From Crenothrix polyspora (GTDB lineage Bacteria > Pseudomonadota > Gammaproteobacteria > Methylococcales > Methylomonadaceae): a DNA stretch of 64,000 bases. The stretch is from NCBI RefSeq assembly GCF_900163755.1, contig NZ_FUKI01000126.1, positions 99,764-163,763 on the forward strand, read 5' to 3'. Below the pieces are notes generated by a model that was not told the DNA's origin, ran no database searches, and saw nothing but the letters and a program-made list of their open reading frames with translations. Made by a program: the position numbers and the translations under genes. This document shows, one piece after another, positions 1 through 9,970 of this stretch (position 1 is the stretch's first letter; each line of letters begins with the position of its first letter).

Positions 1-129
1 AGCCAGATAAGCAGGGAAAATAGATTGTCAAAAGCCGATGATATTATTAATAACTCAGCAACGGACGCTGACCTTGGCCAACAAGTTAAGGCGCTGCACC
101 ATTTATATATCTCATTAAGTACACTTTAG
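1..129 (+). CDS. coaE: Dephospho-CoA kinase, C-terminal end (partial)
   Basis: The first 129 bases read open in frame 1 to a TAG stop and encode 42 residues. The tail contains ADDIINNSA, then a helix ending in LHHLYISLS, which resembles the C-terminus of CoaE, the enzyme that phosphorylates dephospho-CoA in the last step of coenzyme A synthesis. The start and the P-loop lie outside the window. The gene order coaE-zapD-yacG is a conserved gammaproteobacterial cluster and supports the call more strongly than the short sequence does. Confidence 0.75.
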   Translation, partial: SQISRENRLSKADDIINNSATDADLGQQVKALHHLYISLSTL

Positions 130-135
130 GATAAA

Positions 136-912
136 TTGTCTGTGAACACCTCTATTATCTATGAATTCCCACTCAATGAACGCATTCGAGTTTTCATACG
201 GCTCGAACAATTATTTCAACAATTTAATTATTTTTTAATACGGGATAGCATTGCCGATAAGCGTATCGCTATGAGTCTTTTGTTGGATATTGTGTCTATT
301 TTTAGGCGTAACAATCTTAAGTCGGAAGTTTTGCAAGAACTGGATCGGCAATCAAAAGTTTTAACAAAAATTGTTAATAGCCAAAATTTGGGAACCGGAA
401 AGCTACAGGAATTAATTAATAGAATCAATGGTATTAGTAAAAGACTGTACGCAATTAAAGACCGTGTTGATGTCAATATCATGGCCAGCGATTTGTTTCA
501 AAGTATTAGCCAGCGCAGTGCTATTCCTGGTGGCAGTTGCTCTTTTGATTTGCCTGAATACCATTACTGGTTAGAACAGCCAGAGGCTACGCGGCTTGCA
601 GATTTGGAATATTGGAGTGATCCGTTCGAAGATATTCGAGAGGCCAATCAGTTGGTGCTTGAGTTGATACGCAGTAGTAACACCACCAGCCATGAAGTGG
701 CGGAATCTGGCTTTTTTCAGATTGTGTTGGATGCCAATCAACCCATGCAATTAATTAAAGTTGCTTTAAGCAAATCAGTGCCGTGTTTTGTGGAGATAAG
801 TGGCGGTAAACATCGTTGCACTATTCGATTTATGGTGCCATCGCCAGATGAAAAACGCCCCGTACAAAGTGCCGAGGCTATTCCTTTTGTCTTGAGTTGC
901 TGCATGCTCTGA
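136..912 (+). CDS. zapD: Cell division protein ZapD
   Basis: A 258-residue protein of the ZapD (DUF1342) family, cytoplasmic and mostly helical, which cross-links FtsZ filaments at the division ring. The N-terminus ([21 protein letters not shown]) matches the family's conserved opening, in which a short strand is followed by PLNE and an arginine-rich helix. Length is normal for the family. The start is TTG at 136, only six bases after the coaE stop; GTG at 142 is an alternative that removes two residues. The stop codon overlaps the yacG start by one base, so translation of the two is probably coupled. Confidence 0.93.
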   Translation: MSVNTSIIYEFPLNERIRVFIRLEQLFQQFNYFLIRDSIADKRIAMSLLLDIVSIFRRNNLKSEVLQELDRQSKVLTKIVNSQNLGTGKLQELINRINGISKRLYAIKDRVDVNIMASDLFQSISQRSAIPGGSCSFDLPEYHYWLEQPEATRLADLEYWSDPFEDIREANQLVLELIRSSNTTSHEVAESGFFQIVLDANQPMQLIKVALSKSVPCFVEISGGKHRCTIRFMVPSPDEKRPVQSAEAIPFVLSCCML

Positions 913-1097
913 TGACATCTGGTACATGTATACATGTTAAGTGTCCCACCTGTAAAAAACAGGTTGCCTGGGGTTACGAGCAATTATTTAAGCCTTTTTG
1001 CAGCGAACGCTGCAAACTCATTGATTTGGGCGAGTGGTTCATGGAAAACAAGGTAATCCCTGGTGAGGCTGTATCAGATGATGAGCCAGAACAATAA
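912..1097 (+). CDS. yacG: DNA gyrase inhibitor YacG (zinc-binding)
   Basis: A 61-residue protein with the YacG zinc ribbon: CPTC followed sixteen residues later by CSERC, then KLIDLGEWF. In E. coli YacG binds GyrB and inhibits gyrase. The ATG at 912 shares its first base with the zapD stop; this start gives the usual family length, whereas an upstream in-frame ATG at 897 would lie inside zapD. The acidic C-terminus (DDEPEQ) is typical. Confidence 0.93.
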   Translation: MTSGTCIHVKCPTCKKQVAWGYEQLFKPFCSERCKLIDLGEWFMENKVIPGEAVSDDEPEQ

Positions 1098-1109
1098 AAT
1101 AAGCGCAGC

Positions 1110-2852
1110 TTATTGTTGGGTAGTTTTTTCAAGGCAACGCAGGATTCCATTCGGTTCTTGCGTTGCTAGCGCGGCAATGGTATCCGCACGTATTGCTGTA
1201 TTGGCAACCGCGTATATTCTTAGTTCATCGGCATTGCCAGAAGGGCGCAAGTGCGCGATGTCGTTATTGCTAAAATAGAGTCGCACACCATCAATATAGT
1301 TGATGCCAGCAATATCAGTAAAGCCCAGCGCCTGTGTAAAAAAACTCTGTAGCGTTGTGCGGATAGCGCACAGTGTAGTCACGTCTTCTGCGCTAACGCT
1401 CAGTGCTAAATTGTTGTTGTCAAAAAATGTACAGCTATCGTTGGAAAATACCACGTCACAAATCGCTGCATTGGCAGGCGAGAAACGTTTTACTATAGCC
1501 AGTCCTAAAGCTTTTGGAAATTGCTTAAGCAGCGCAGCGCAGCTATACCGCTTGGGTAAGCGAGCAAATAAGTGGGTGAGTGTGATGTTTTCTCGTTGTG
1601 CAGTAGCCAGCACTGCCAAAAGAGGCAGCACGGCATCGCGTGTTGGCAAGGCGGTCAGTTGCTTGCCATTGTAGACTATATCCGAAGCTGTCAGGAAGCC
1701 ACCATTGGCTTCAAATCCACATACCGCCTGCTTGCCTTGCGCTAAAGCGATCTCCATGCCAGCAATCACATAAGGTGAGCCTATGCGGGTTTTAGGTTCA
1801 AGCAGGTGTTTTAGGGGGCTATGGTCAATACTGTCATTGCTGCTAATGGGGACAACGATGGCCTTCGCACCTAAAAATTCAGCAGTTACCATGCCCACTA
1901 AATCGCCGCTAAAAAAGCGGACGGTGTTGGTTTCGGGGTCTATACCCAGCAATAACGGACGGTCGCTATCACCATCGGTAGAGATAATCGCATCGAATGT
2001 GCCGTGCTTCACTATTGCTTCATCATACAATGCTTGCAGTGTCGCCAGTTGAGCGGCGTGTATGTTTTCAGTATCTATCGGTACAAACGTTTCGCTACGT
2101 CCTACCGGCAACACCATCGCCCCCAAGGCGCGGAAAATATCTACTATTATATCGCGGCCAACAGCAGAGTGTTGGTAGGCCAATACGCGCAATCCTGTTA
2201 ACGCATCAGAACTAAAAAAATCCACGTAACGTTGAATATATGCTTGTTGCGCGTGTTGATATTCGGTAGATAAATTATCGGGATCATTTTTTAAAAAACC
2301 GTCTGTGGTAAATAACGATTCTTCAAGAGGCTGCGCGTAAAATGCTGCTCTGACTTGTTTGACTTTGGCGTTAATAGGGTTTTCATGCTGTTTGAGCAAT
2401 TCGCCGCGTGAGGTATTGGTTTTATAGCCATTACGGTCGAATGGTATATGGCTACCGGTAACCATAATGCTAGCTTTACCTTGCAGTAAAGCGTAATACA
2501 TGAGGGCAGGTGTTGGGATTTGACCTTGATTAACGGGGATCATACCTGCGTAACGTATCGCTTGTTCAATGGCTTGTGCCAGTTTACCGCGATTGTCTTG
2601 CTCTATGACGTAACTATTTGAGCTAGGGCGTAAGTCGTAGGCGTAAAAAAATTCTTCGCCGCGTAAGATGCCGCCTTGCTCCTTTGGTAGTGATTGCAGA
2701 AACTCAAGTTCTGCCACTACATTAATAAAAACTTCCAGGTGTGTTAAGTGAGTTACTAAGCCGCGTCTACCACTGGTGCCAAATTGTAATTCTTGTGGGG
2801 TATATTTGAGGTTGGTGCGTAACGACTCTTGTGGATAACTGTGATTTGACAT
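1110..2852 (-). CDS. Phosphohexomutase (phosphomannomutase/phosphoglucomutase family)
   Basis: A 580-residue alpha-D-phosphohexomutase, cytoplasmic, expected to interconvert hexose 1- and 6-phosphates for polysaccharide or LPS sugar-nucleotide supply. Motifs in order: FGTSGRRG near residue 24; the phosphoserine loop VTGSHIPFDRNGYK with Ser near 134, in place of the commoner TASHNP; and the metal loop DGDSDR near 293. I chose the ATG at 2852, preceded by an AAGAG ribosome site; the longer frame begins with TTG. At 580 residues it is longer than the usual 450-470 residues of bacterial ManB/AlgC. The substrate cannot be fixed from sequence. It converges on yacG with a gap of about 12 bases. Confidence 0.88.
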   Translation of the reverse strand: MSNHSYPQESLRTNLKYTPQELQFGTSGRRGLVTHLTHLEVFINVVAELEFLQSLPKEQGGILRGEEFFYAYDLRPSSNSYVIEQDNRGKLAQAIEQAIRYAGMIPVNQGQIPTPALMYYALLQGKASIMVTGSHIPFDRNGYKTNTSRGELLKQHENPINAKVKQVRAAFYAQPLEESLFTTDGFLKNDPDNLSTEYQHAQQAYIQRYVDFFSSDALTGLRVLAYQHSAVGRDIIVDIFRALGAMVLPVGRSETFVPIDTENIHAAQLATLQALYDEAIVKHGTFDAIISTDGDSDRPLLLGIDPETNTVRFFSGDLVGMVTAEFLGAKAIVVPISSNDSIDHSPLKHLLEPKTRIGSPYVIAGMEIALAQGKQAVCGFEANGGFLTASDIVYNGKQLTALPTRDAVLPLLAVLATAQRENITLTHLFARLPKRYSCAALLKQFPKALGLAIVKRFSPANAAICDVVFSNDSCTFFDNNNLALSVSAEDVTTLCAIRTTLQSFFTQALGFTDIAGINYIDGVRLYFSNNDIAHLRPSGNADELRIYAVANTAIRADTIAALATQEPNGILRCLEKTTQQ

Positions 2853-2983
2853 ATAATACTCTTGGAATCTCAAGTTGGATGCACAAAACCTCTAATTATA
2901 GCCCGTAAAAAATCCAGTATAGAAAGTATTTTGAGCTATTCTGGGTGATTTTTAAGCGACAAGTTAAATTAAAGACGCTTTTA

Positions 2984-3012
2984 GTTTTTTTTTTCGGAAA
3001 TGCTGATATAAT
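2984..3012 (+). promoter_or_regulatory. Candidate promoter of csrA
   Basis: A perfect TATAAT lies at 3007-3012, about 60 bases before the csrA start, downstream of a long T-run. The expected -35 position (2984-2989) is only weakly similar to TTGACA. The -10 box is seen directly; its use as a promoter is inferred. Confidence 0.35.
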
Positions 3013-3075
3013 TCCCAGAGTAAGTTAAATGCTGTGCTTAGTGCAGTGCGTTATTAATTACATTAGGAAGAAGCC

Positions 3076-3279
3076 ATGCTTATCTTGACTCGTCGAGTAG
3101 GTGAAACTTTAATGATTGGTGATGAGGTTACGGTCACGGTTCTTGGAGTGAAAGGGAATCAAGTTCGTATAGGGGTTAACGCGCCAAAGGAAGTTTCTGT
3201 ACATAGAGAAGAAATTTACGAAAGGATTAAAAAGGAACTGGCTGAGTCTTCAGGTTTAACGGGTTCTACACAGCAATAA
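3076..3279 (+). CDS. csrA: Carbon storage regulator CsrA
   Basis: A 67-residue RNA-binding homodimer that controls translation and stability of mRNAs bearing GGA motifs (carbon metabolism, motility, biofilm). The sequence opens with [10 protein letters not shown] and contains [25 protein letters not shown], split here by the family's beta strands; the RNA-contacting Leu4, Arg6 and Arg44 region is intact. The AGGAAG ribosome site is well placed before ATG 3076. As in enterics, tRNA-Ser and tRNA-Arg genes follow directly. Confidence 0.97.
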   Translation: MLILTRRVGETLMIGDEVTVTVLGVKGNQVRIGVNAPKEVSVHREEIYERIKKELAESSGLTGSTQQ

Positions 3280-3286
3280 GTATTCA

Positions 3287-3378
3287 GGAGGGATGGCCGA
3301 GAGGCTGAAGGCGCTCCCCTGCTAAGGGAGTATGGGCTTTAACTCCCATCGAGGGTTCGAATCCCTCTCTCTCCGCCA
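3287..3378 (+). tRNA. tRNA-Ser (GCU anticodon)
   Basis: A 92-base class II tRNA with a paired acceptor stem (GGAGGGA with TCTCTCC), encoded CCA, a long variable arm, the T-loop GGTTCGAATCC and anticodon GCT at 3321-3323, decoding AGC/AGU. It starts 7 bases after the csrA stop and may be processed from the same transcript. Confidence 0.97.
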
Positions 3379-3450
3379 CAACAACAAGCGCTATTATTTT
3401 TAATTGTTGACATGAAAGCAATTAAATTAGATAATGTAGGGCTAAATAAA

Positions 3451-3527
3451 GCGCCCGTAGCTCAGCTGGATAGAGTAATCGGCTACGAACCGATCGGTCG
3501 GGAGTTCGAATCTCTCCGGGCGCGCCA
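3451..3527 (+). tRNA. tRNA-Arg (ACG anticodon)
   Basis: A 77-base tRNA with acceptor pairing GCGCCCG/CGGGCGC, encoded CCA and anticodon loop CTACGAA. The anticodon ACG at 3485-3487 is expected to be deaminated to ICG by TadA to read CGU, CGC and CGA. It lies between tRNA-Ser and tRNA-Asn. Confidence 0.97.
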
Positions 3528-3546
3528 ATTAAGAGTAAAAAATAAT

Positions 3547-3622
3547 TCCCCTGTAGCTCAGCAGGTAGAGCAGGTGACTGTTAATCACCTTGTCGGCGGT
3601 TCGAGCCCGTCCGGGGGAGCCA
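3547..3622 (+). tRNA. tRNA-Asn (GUU anticodon)
   Basis: A 76-base tRNA with acceptor pairing TCCCCTG/CGGGGGA, encoded CCA and anticodon loop CTGTTAA. The anticodon GTT is at 3580-3582 and decodes AAC/AAU. It is the last gene of the csrA-tRNA cluster. Confidence 0.97.
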
Positions 3623-3630
3623 AGCAAATC

Positions 3631-3664
3631 AAGGGCTTAGAGTAAAATCTAAGCCCTTTTTTTA
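3631..3664 (+). terminator. Rho-independent terminator of the tRNA cluster
   Basis: An inverted repeat (AAGGGCTTAGA and TCTAAGCCCTT) is followed by a run of T residues, 8 bases after tRNA-Asn. The stem is perfect over about 11 base pairs. Confidence 0.9.
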
Positions 3665-3811
3665 TGCCTGAAATTTAGTGGGTTATGTTGGGTCAATTTT
3701 TACATGACCACAACCCGAATTACTCGATATGGTGGATCAAACTTACTTTCTGGGGACATTTTTAACCTTCATTCATTGGTAATCATTGAAGCTAGCAACG
3801 CATCCTGCATT

Positions 3812-4516
3812 TTACAAACCCTCACTACAGGCCAACCGATAACCCACACCGGTTTCTGTGAGTAAATAACGCGGCTGGGTAGAATCTGCTTCTAATTTTT
3901 GCCGCAGTTGTCCCATGTAAATCCGTACATAATGGTCGTGTTCGACATACGTCGGCCCCCAGACATTTAACAGCAATTGCCGGTGCGTCATCACTTTGCC
4001 CGCATGACGGATCAAAGCACTTAACAATCGATATTCGATGGGCGTTAGATGCACCTCGTGTGTGCCGACAGTAACCAGCCGACGTGCCAGATCAACCCGC
4101 AACTCACCCTCACAAAATACGGTTTCCGTACTGTCTTTAAATTGCGCGGCGTGACGAATGGATACCCGAATCCTGGCCAGCAATTCACCAATACTGAACG
4201 GTTTTGTCAAATAATCATCTGCTCCTGCATCCAGGGCAGTAATCTTATCAAGTTCCTGACTCCTGGCTGACAACACGATAATAGGTACACTAGACCACTC
4301 CCGCACTTTATGGATCACGGCAAACCCATCCAGGCGCGGCAAACCCAGATCGAGGATAACCAGATCAGGTTTTCGAGTGGCAATTTCAACCAGGCCTTGC
4401 TCACCGGTATTCGCCTCAAACAAGCTAAAACCATTGGCGTTCAAACTCGTGCGTAAAAACCGGCAAATTTGCGGATCATCCTCAATCACCACGATGATGG
4501 ATTTTAGGGTGTCCAT
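3812..4516 (-). CDS. kdpE: KdpE response regulator
   Basis: A 234-residue OmpR-type transcription activator of the kdp potassium operon. The receiver domain (about residues 7-120) has the acidic pair EDD at 12-14, phosphoacceptor Asp56 in LVILDLGLP and the conserved Lys in TKPF. The C-terminal winged helix carries LTPIEYRLLSALIRHAGKV and ends in TETGVGYRL, split here by the DNA-recognition helix. It is the last gene of the operon, starting 4 bases after the kdpD stop. About 150 bases without a gene separate it from the tRNA terminator. Confidence 0.95.
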   Translation of the reverse strand: MDTLKSIIVVIEDDPQICRFLRTSLNANGFSLFEANTGEQGLVEIATRKPDLVILDLGLPRLDGFAVIHKVREWSSVPIIVLSARSQELDKITALDAGADDYLTKPFSIGELLARIRVSIRHAAQFKDSTETVFCEGELRVDLARRLVTVGTHEVHLTPIEYRLLSALIRHAGKVMTHRQLLLNVWGPTYVEHDHYVRIYMGQLRQKLEADSTQPRYLLTETGVGYRLACSEGL

Positions 4517-4520
4517 TTTC

Positions 4521-7250
4521 CTAAGCCTCTGCTTCTAATTCGGGTGGCGCTTCATCCATAGGCAAGACAAAATAAAATTGTGCGCCGCCACCGGGTCGAT
4601 TGGCTGCACCCACCAGGCCGCCGTGTGCAACCACAATCGCCTTGCAAATAGCCAAGCCTAAACCCACCCCGCTTTGAGAACCTTCCCGATGCAACCGGTA
4701 AAATTTATCAAATAACTTTTCTTCTTCGCCAACCGGAATGCCTAAACCGCGATCCGCGACACTGATTTTTAATGTATGTACTGCTCGCTCCGCTATAACA
4801 TCAATCGGGGTAGCTGGCGGCGTGTATTTACAAGCATTTTCCAATAGATTGATAAGCACCTGCTCAATCAAAACCGCATCAACACGCACCAGGCACAGGC
4901 CTTCGGGAAGTTCGGTGTTAATCATCCGTCCAGCAGTTAGTTTGCGTACCCGCGTTAAAGCACCGCCTATAATCTCATCCAGAGGATACCATTGCCGGTT
5001 CAGTTGCGCTTGCCCTGCATCCAGGCGAGCCATGTCTAAAATATTGTTGGTTAAATTGGACATGCGCAAGGCTTCATCGTAAATGGTAAGACTTAACTCA
5101 TGCCGATCCTCTGGAGAAAGCTGCCCGTCTTCAGCCACTAAGGAACTGGCTGCACCAACAATGGAGGCCAGCGGTGTGCGTAAATCATGCGAAATTGCAC
5201 TGAGCAACGAATTGCGCAACGACTCCGATTCCATGCGTATTTGGCTTTGCTGTGCATCGTCCGACAGGCGCACACGTTCAATGGTTTGCACAATCTGATT
5301 GATAAAGGTATCCAGCAACCGGCGCTGTTCAGGTAGGAACACCCGACGCAAATTAGCCGCCTGTAAAGCCAGTACGCCTATAACGCCCCGATAACCTGTC
5401 ATGGGGAAAAACACGGCATTCGCGCCGGGTAAAGTATCGGTGCCTTGCCCTGCAATCTGGCCATGATCAAACACCCATTGCGCGACACCCAGATCACACC
5501 CGCGCAAGGATTCCGGTAAGGGTGAGTCCAATGGGTAAACCATGCGCCCCCCGTCAACGGGAAACAATAAGACATTAGCGCCGCCAAATTCGGCTTGAAT
5601 ATGCCGCGCGGCAACTTTTGCTGCATCGGTTAACGTGCGGCCAACCGCTAATTCTTCGCTTAAGGCATACAACACGCTGGCACGGCGCTCACGGTGCGCG
5701 GCAACTTTAGTTTGTGCCCGCATATCACTGGTTAAATGGCTAATCACCATGCCAACCAACAGCATAATAAGAAAGGTCACCAAATACTGGGCATCAGCCA
5801 CCGAGAAGGTATTGATAGGATTGACAAAGAAAAAGTCAAACGCCAACACGCTTAAGACTGATGTCATGACCGACGCTTCACGGCCAAAACGGGCGGCAAC
5901 AAACACCACCCCCAGTAAATACACCATGACGATATTGGCCAGCTCAAACCGACCGCTCATCAACCACGCCACCAAACTGCTGCAAACGGTACTGGTCAAC
6001 GCCCATCCGGCATTTATTCCCCACTTTCTTGTTGGGCCTTTAGGATAATAAAAGCGGCTGGATTTGGTTTTAAGTGTCTGCTTAACCTGTGTTAAATCCC
6101 CTGGCTTTGATCGGGGGCTGCCCAACAAATAAATATTAATATTATGGGCTTCGGAAATGAGATCATCGACCACCGAACCTAACAGCCAGCGTTTCCAGCC
6201 CCTGCGGTTGGGTTTACCCAAAACAATTTTGCTGACATTGCGACTTTTGGCGAAATTCAACACGGCATCGCTGATGACCAAACCTGACAGCGTCACGGTT
6301 TCAGCACCTAACTGCTCGGCAAAACGCAGCACCCGCAGAACATCATCACGCTGTTCAGGCTTTAGGCGTTGCAGCTTAGGGGTTTCGACATACAGTACAA
6401 TACACTGGGCATGCAGGCTGGTCGCCAGGCGTTTACCTGCCCGTACCAAACGCTCGGCAATCGGGTTAGGGCCAATACAAATTAAGATACATTCACCGAC
6501 CTGCCAGATGTCACGTATCGCATTGTCATCGCGATAATCCTGTATTTGGGCATCGACCCGGTCAGCGGTCAGCCGCAACGACAATTCGCGCAAGGCAATC
6601 AGGTTACCTTTGCGAAAAAAGTTTTGCATCGCCCGTTCTGCCTGCTGAGGAATGTAAACTTTGCCTTCTTTAAGCCGCAGTAATAAATCATCGGGCGGTA
6701 AATCAATTAGTTCGATTTCATTGGCAAGCTCAAAAACCGTATCGGGCACTGTCTCCAAAATCTGTACGCCGGTCACCTGGTTGACATCATCGTTCAGGCT
6801 TTCCAGATGTTGTACATTCAGGGTAGTGTAAACATCAATCCCGACCTGTAACAGTTCATCAATGTCCTGCCAGCGTTTGGGATGACGACAACCCACCGCA
6901 TTACTGTGTGCCAGCTCATCGATTAGGATTAAGGTCGGATGGCGTTTAAGTGCACCATCCAGATCAAATTCACGTTGTACCGTGCCACGGTATTGCACCA
7001 ATTTCGGTGGCAGCACGTCCAATCCCTGTAAGACGGCAATGGTTTCCTGACGCTCATGGGTTTCGACCAGTCCAACGACAACATCGATACCCTTAAGACG
7101 GAGAGATTGTGCCGCCAACAGCATAGCGTAGGTTTTGCCCACACCTGCGGCCGCTCCGAAAAATATTTTTAAGCGGCCACGTTTGCGCTGTTGTTCTTCC
7201 CGTTCTACACGAGCAAGCAAGGCATCTGGATCTGGTCGAGTATCGTTCAT
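4521..7250 (-). CDS. kdpD: KdpD sensor histidine kinase
   Basis: A 909-residue membrane sensor kinase that senses potassium limitation and phosphorylates KdpE. Domain order is typical: the N-terminal KdpD domain with a Walker A loop (GAAAGVGKT, residues 32-40), a universal-stress-like domain around 250-370, four membrane segments (DUF4118) near 410-510, a GAF-like domain, then HisKA with the phosphorylated His near residue 688 (SHDLRTPLAS) and a HATPase domain with N, G1 and G2 boxes (LLENACKY, DRGLGIP, GVGLGLAI). It lies 15 bases after kdpC and 4 before kdpE. Length matches the family. Confidence 0.96.
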   Translation of the reverse strand: MNDTRPDPDALLARVEREEQQRKRGRLKIFFGAAAGVGKTYAMLLAAQSLRLKGIDVVVGLVETHERQETIAVLQGLDVLPPKLVQYRGTVQREFDLDGALKRHPTLILIDELAHSNAVGCRHPKRWQDIDELLQVGIDVYTTLNVQHLESLNDDVNQVTGVQILETVPDTVFELANEIELIDLPPDDLLLRLKEGKVYIPQQAERAMQNFFRKGNLIALRELSLRLTADRVDAQIQDYRDDNAIRDIWQVGECILICIGPNPIAERLVRAGKRLATSLHAQCIVLYVETPKLQRLKPEQRDDVLRVLRFAEQLGAETVTLSGLVISDAVLNFAKSRNVSKIVLGKPNRRGWKRWLLGSVVDDLISEAHNINIYLLGSPRSKPGDLTQVKQTLKTKSSRFYYPKGPTRKWGINAGWALTSTVCSSLVAWLMSGRFELANIVMVYLLGVVFVAARFGREASVMTSVLSVLAFDFFFVNPINTFSVADAQYLVTFLIMLLVGMVISHLTSDMRAQTKVAAHRERRASVLYALSEELAVGRTLTDAAKVAARHIQAEFGGANVLLFPVDGGRMVYPLDSPLPESLRGCDLGVAQWVFDHGQIAGQGTDTLPGANAVFFPMTGYRGVIGVLALQAANLRRVFLPEQRRLLDTFINQIVQTIERVRLSDDAQQSQIRMESESLRNSLLSAISHDLRTPLASIVGAASSLVAEDGQLSPEDRHELSLTIYDEALRMSNLTNNILDMARLDAGQAQLNRQWYPLDEIIGGALTRVRKLTAGRMINTELPEGLCLVRVDAVLIEQVLINLLENACKYTPPATPIDVIAERAVHTLKISVADRGLGIPVGEEEKLFDKFYRLHREGSQSGVGLGLAICKAIVVAHGGLVGAANRPGGGAQFYFVLPMDEAPPELEAEA

Positions 7251-7265
7251 AGCTTAATCCACCAC

Positions 7266-7850
7266 TTACTCAAGGCAAGAACGCCTATTATCCAGCGCTA
7301 GATTTAATCTTAAAATATTCACCCGTGGCTCGCCTAATACGCCCAATTGCCGCGCTTCAGTGCACTGCGTCACTAACGCTTCTATCTTATCCAAGGGTAA
7401 ATGTCTGACTGCCGCTACTCGGTTTAATTGAAACAGTACCGCAGCGGAGCTGATGTGTGGGTCAAGGCCGCTTGCCGAAGCCGTGACCAAATCCACAGGA
7501 ATGGGTTGAGTGTTGCTTGGATCCAGTTCGCGCAAGACTTTGATGCGTTGCTGCACGAGTTCCCTTAAATTAGGATTGCTTGGGCCTAGGTTAGAACCAC
7601 TAGAGGCAGCGGCATTATAAGCACTGGACGAAGTCGCAGAAGGCCGTCCCCAAAAATACTCAGGCCGGGTAAAGGATTGCCCGATCAATTCCGAACCCAA
7701 AGTGTGCTTATCATTGACGATTAAACTCCCATTAGCCTGGGCAGGAAATAAAATCTGCGCACCGAAAGTAACCAAGAGCGGGTAGGCAATGCCCGTTAAC
7801 ACCGTGAAAAACAAAAGCATGAATAATGCGGGTTTTATGTGTTGCATCAT
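7266..7850 (-). CDS. kdpC: KdpC, potassium-transporting ATPase subunit C
   Basis: A 194-residue subunit with one N-terminal membrane helix (residues about 8-28) and a periplasmic domain, the accessory subunit of the KdpFABC potassium pump. Family motifs seen: GSELIGQSFTRPEYFWGRPSA in part, SGSNLGPSNP and SGLDPHIS. The start ATGATG at 7850 has a strong AAGGAGA ribosome site. It sits between kdpB and kdpD. Confidence 0.96.
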   Translation of the reverse strand: MMQHIKPALFMLLFFTVLTGIAYPLLVTFGAQILFPAQANGSLIVNDKHTLGSELIGQSFTRPEYFWGRPSATSSSAYNAAASSGSNLGPSNPNLRELVQQRIKVLRELDPSNTQPIPVDLVTASASGLDPHISSAAVLFQLNRVAAVRHLPLDKIEALVTQCTEARQLGVLGEPRVNILRLNLALDNRRSCLE

Positions 7851-7867
7851 AACAGTCTCCTTAGCCT

Positions 7868-9940
7868 TTAAAACGCTAACGCGGTTAAACCGAGATCAAT
7901 TAACTTAATCCCAATGAACGGCACAATAACGCCACCGCCGCCGTAAATCAGCAAATTAGTACGCAGTAAACTTTCAGCACTTTGAGGCCGATAAGTGACA
8001 CCTTTGAGTGCCAAAGGAATCAGCGCAACAATAATCAGGGCATTAAAAATAACCGCCGCAAGAATCGCGTTGGCAGGACTGCTTAAGCCCATAATGTTTA
8101 GCGCCCCCAATTCAGGGTAGGTGCTGGCAAACGCAGCGGGCACAATCGCAAAATATTTTGCCAGGTCATTCGCTAAACTGAATGTCGTTAACGCACCGCG
8201 TGTCATCAGCATTTGTTTGCCGGTTTCGACAATTTCAATCAGTTTGGTCGGGTTGGAATCCAAATCGACCATATTACCGGCTTCCTTAGCCGCCTGCGTA
8301 CCCGAATTCATCGCTACCGCCACATCGGCCTGTGCCAGCGCGGGCGCGTCGTTGGTACCATCGCCGGTCATGGCGACCAGGCGGCCTTCTGCCTGTTGTT
8401 CGCGGATGAGTTTAAGCTTGGCTTCCGGCGTTGCTTCCGCCAAAAAATCATCAACACCGGCTTCTGCGGCAATGGCTGCTGCTGTCAAGCGGTTATCGCC
8501 GGTAATCATAATAGTTTTGATGCCCATCCGGCGCAGCTCGACAAAGCGTTCTTTAATACCACCCTTGACGGTGTCTTTCAGCTCAATCACTCCTAATACT
8601 CTGCCACCTTCAGCCACCAACAGCGGCGTACTGCCTCGGCGAGCGACGGTATCGGCAAGCTGTTTGGCTTCATCCGGAAACTTGGCCTGTTGCGCTTCGA
8701 TGTAGGTACGAATGGCATCCATAGCGCCCTTACGAATTTGCTTGGCACCGATATTAACACCACTCATTCGGGTTTGGGCACTAAAGGCGACAAAGGTAGC
8801 GCCTAATTCCTGAATATTACGCTCCCGCAAGGCAAATTTTTGTTTGGCCAGAATAATAATACTGCGGCCCTCCGGCGTTTCGTCCGCCAAGGTTGCCAGT
8901 TGCGCGGCATCGGCCAGTTCCCGTTCGCTGATGCCGTTAAGCGGGAAAAAAGCCGATGCTTGCCGGTTGCCTAAAGTAATTGTGCCGGTTTTGTCGAGCA
9001 GCAACACATCCACATCACCGGCCGCTTCAATGGCTCTACCAGACGTGGCAATGACATTTTTTTGCATCATCCGGCCAATACCGGCTACGCCAATCGCGGA
9101 CAGCAAACCACCGATGGTGGTCGGAATCAGGCACACCAGCAACGCGACCAGCACGGTTATTGATACGGGCGTTCCGGACTTGGCAATGTCCACGCTGTAA
9201 ATTGAAAACGGCAGCAAGGTCACGGTGGTGAGTAAAAAAATCAAGGTCAGTGCGACCAGCAAAATGGTCAGGGCAATTTCGTTAGGGGTTTTTTGCCGTG
9301 AGGCGCTTTCCACCATTGAAATCATCCGGTCAATAAACGCTTCCCCAGGATTAACCGTTACCCGCACCACCAGCCAATCCGACAATACCCGTGTTCCGCC
9401 AGTGACTGAACTAAAATCGCCGCCGGATTCACGGATGACCGGCGCACTTTCACCGGTAATAGCACTTTCATCGACCGATGCCGCGCCTTCGATAACTTCG
9501 CCATCGGCAGGCACAAAATCACCCGCTTCAATCAACACAACATCACCACGGCGTAATAGTGTGCTGACCACTTTAGTGTAATCAGTATCGTAGTGTGGCT
9601 CATTAAGTTGCTTGGCCATGAGTTCTCGCTTTGCACCCCGTAATGAAGCTGCCTGGGCTTTACTGCGGCCTTCGGCGATACTTTCAGCAAAGTTGGCAAA
9701 CAAAACAGTAAACCAAAGCCAAAACGTTATCGCCAGCATAAAACCAAGCTGTTGCTCGTTACCTTGGTAGATACTGGTAATACATAAGCCGGTAGTCAAT
9801 AGACTGCCCACGTAAACCACGAACATTACGGGGTTTTTCCATTGCTGCTGCGGCGCTAATTTACGTAGGGTGTCAGTCAGTGCTACCCACATAAGCTGTT
9901 TGGTAAAAAACGGCTGGGACTGATGTTTTGTAGTCATCAT
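7868..9940 (-). CDS. kdpB: KdpB, P-type ATPase subunit of the potassium pump
   Basis: A 690-residue P-type ATPase that hydrolyses ATP to energise high-affinity K+ uptake by KdpFABC in the inner membrane. Signature motifs are intact: the TGES actuator loop at residues 162-165, the phosphorylated Asp near 316 in DKTGTIT, and the hinge [10 protein letters not shown] in the C-terminal third. Membrane helices flank the cytoplasmic domains. An AAGGAATTAA ribosome site precedes ATG 9940. Length is normal. Confidence 0.97.
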   Translation of the reverse strand: MMTTKHQSQPFFTKQLMWVALTDTLRKLAPQQQWKNPVMFVVYVGSLLTTGLCITSIYQGNEQQLGFMLAITFWLWFTVLFANFAESIAEGRSKAQAASLRGAKRELMAKQLNEPHYDTDYTKVVSTLLRRGDVVLIEAGDFVPADGEVIEGAASVDESAITGESAPVIRESGGDFSSVTGGTRVLSDWLVVRVTVNPGEAFIDRMISMVESASRQKTPNEIALTILLVALTLIFLLTTVTLLPFSIYSVDIAKSGTPVSITVLVALLVCLIPTTIGGLLSAIGVAGIGRMMQKNVIATSGRAIEAAGDVDVLLLDKTGTITLGNRQASAFFPLNGISERELADAAQLATLADETPEGRSIIILAKQKFALRERNIQELGATFVAFSAQTRMSGVNIGAKQIRKGAMDAIRTYIEAQQAKFPDEAKQLADTVARRGSTPLLVAEGGRVLGVIELKDTVKGGIKERFVELRRMGIKTIMITGDNRLTAAAIAAEAGVDDFLAEATPEAKLKLIREQQAEGRLVAMTGDGTNDAPALAQADVAVAMNSGTQAAKEAGNMVDLDSNPTKLIEIVETGKQMLMTRGALTTFSLANDLAKYFAIVPAAFASTYPELGALNIMGLSSPANAILAAVIFNALIIVALIPLALKGVTYRPQSAESLLRTNLLIYGGGGVIVPFIGIKLIDLGLTALAF

Positions 9941-9970
9941 TTAATTCCTTTTCAGTGAGGCTTGGCAGCA

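Noticed and set aside
3412..3645. A 77-codon open frame over two tRNA genes
   Set aside because: It is fully explained by tRNA-Arg and tRNA-Asn, which fold correctly here.
3665..3811. Possible remnant of a mobile element between the tRNA terminator and kdpE
   Set aside because: The phrase GGGGACATTTTT resembles ends of some insertion sequences, but there are no paired ends, target duplication or coding trace.
8121..8705. A 194-codon frame antisense to kdpB
   Set aside because: It is a shadow of the P-type ATPase gene; the protein is low in complexity and has no recognisable domain or ribosome site.
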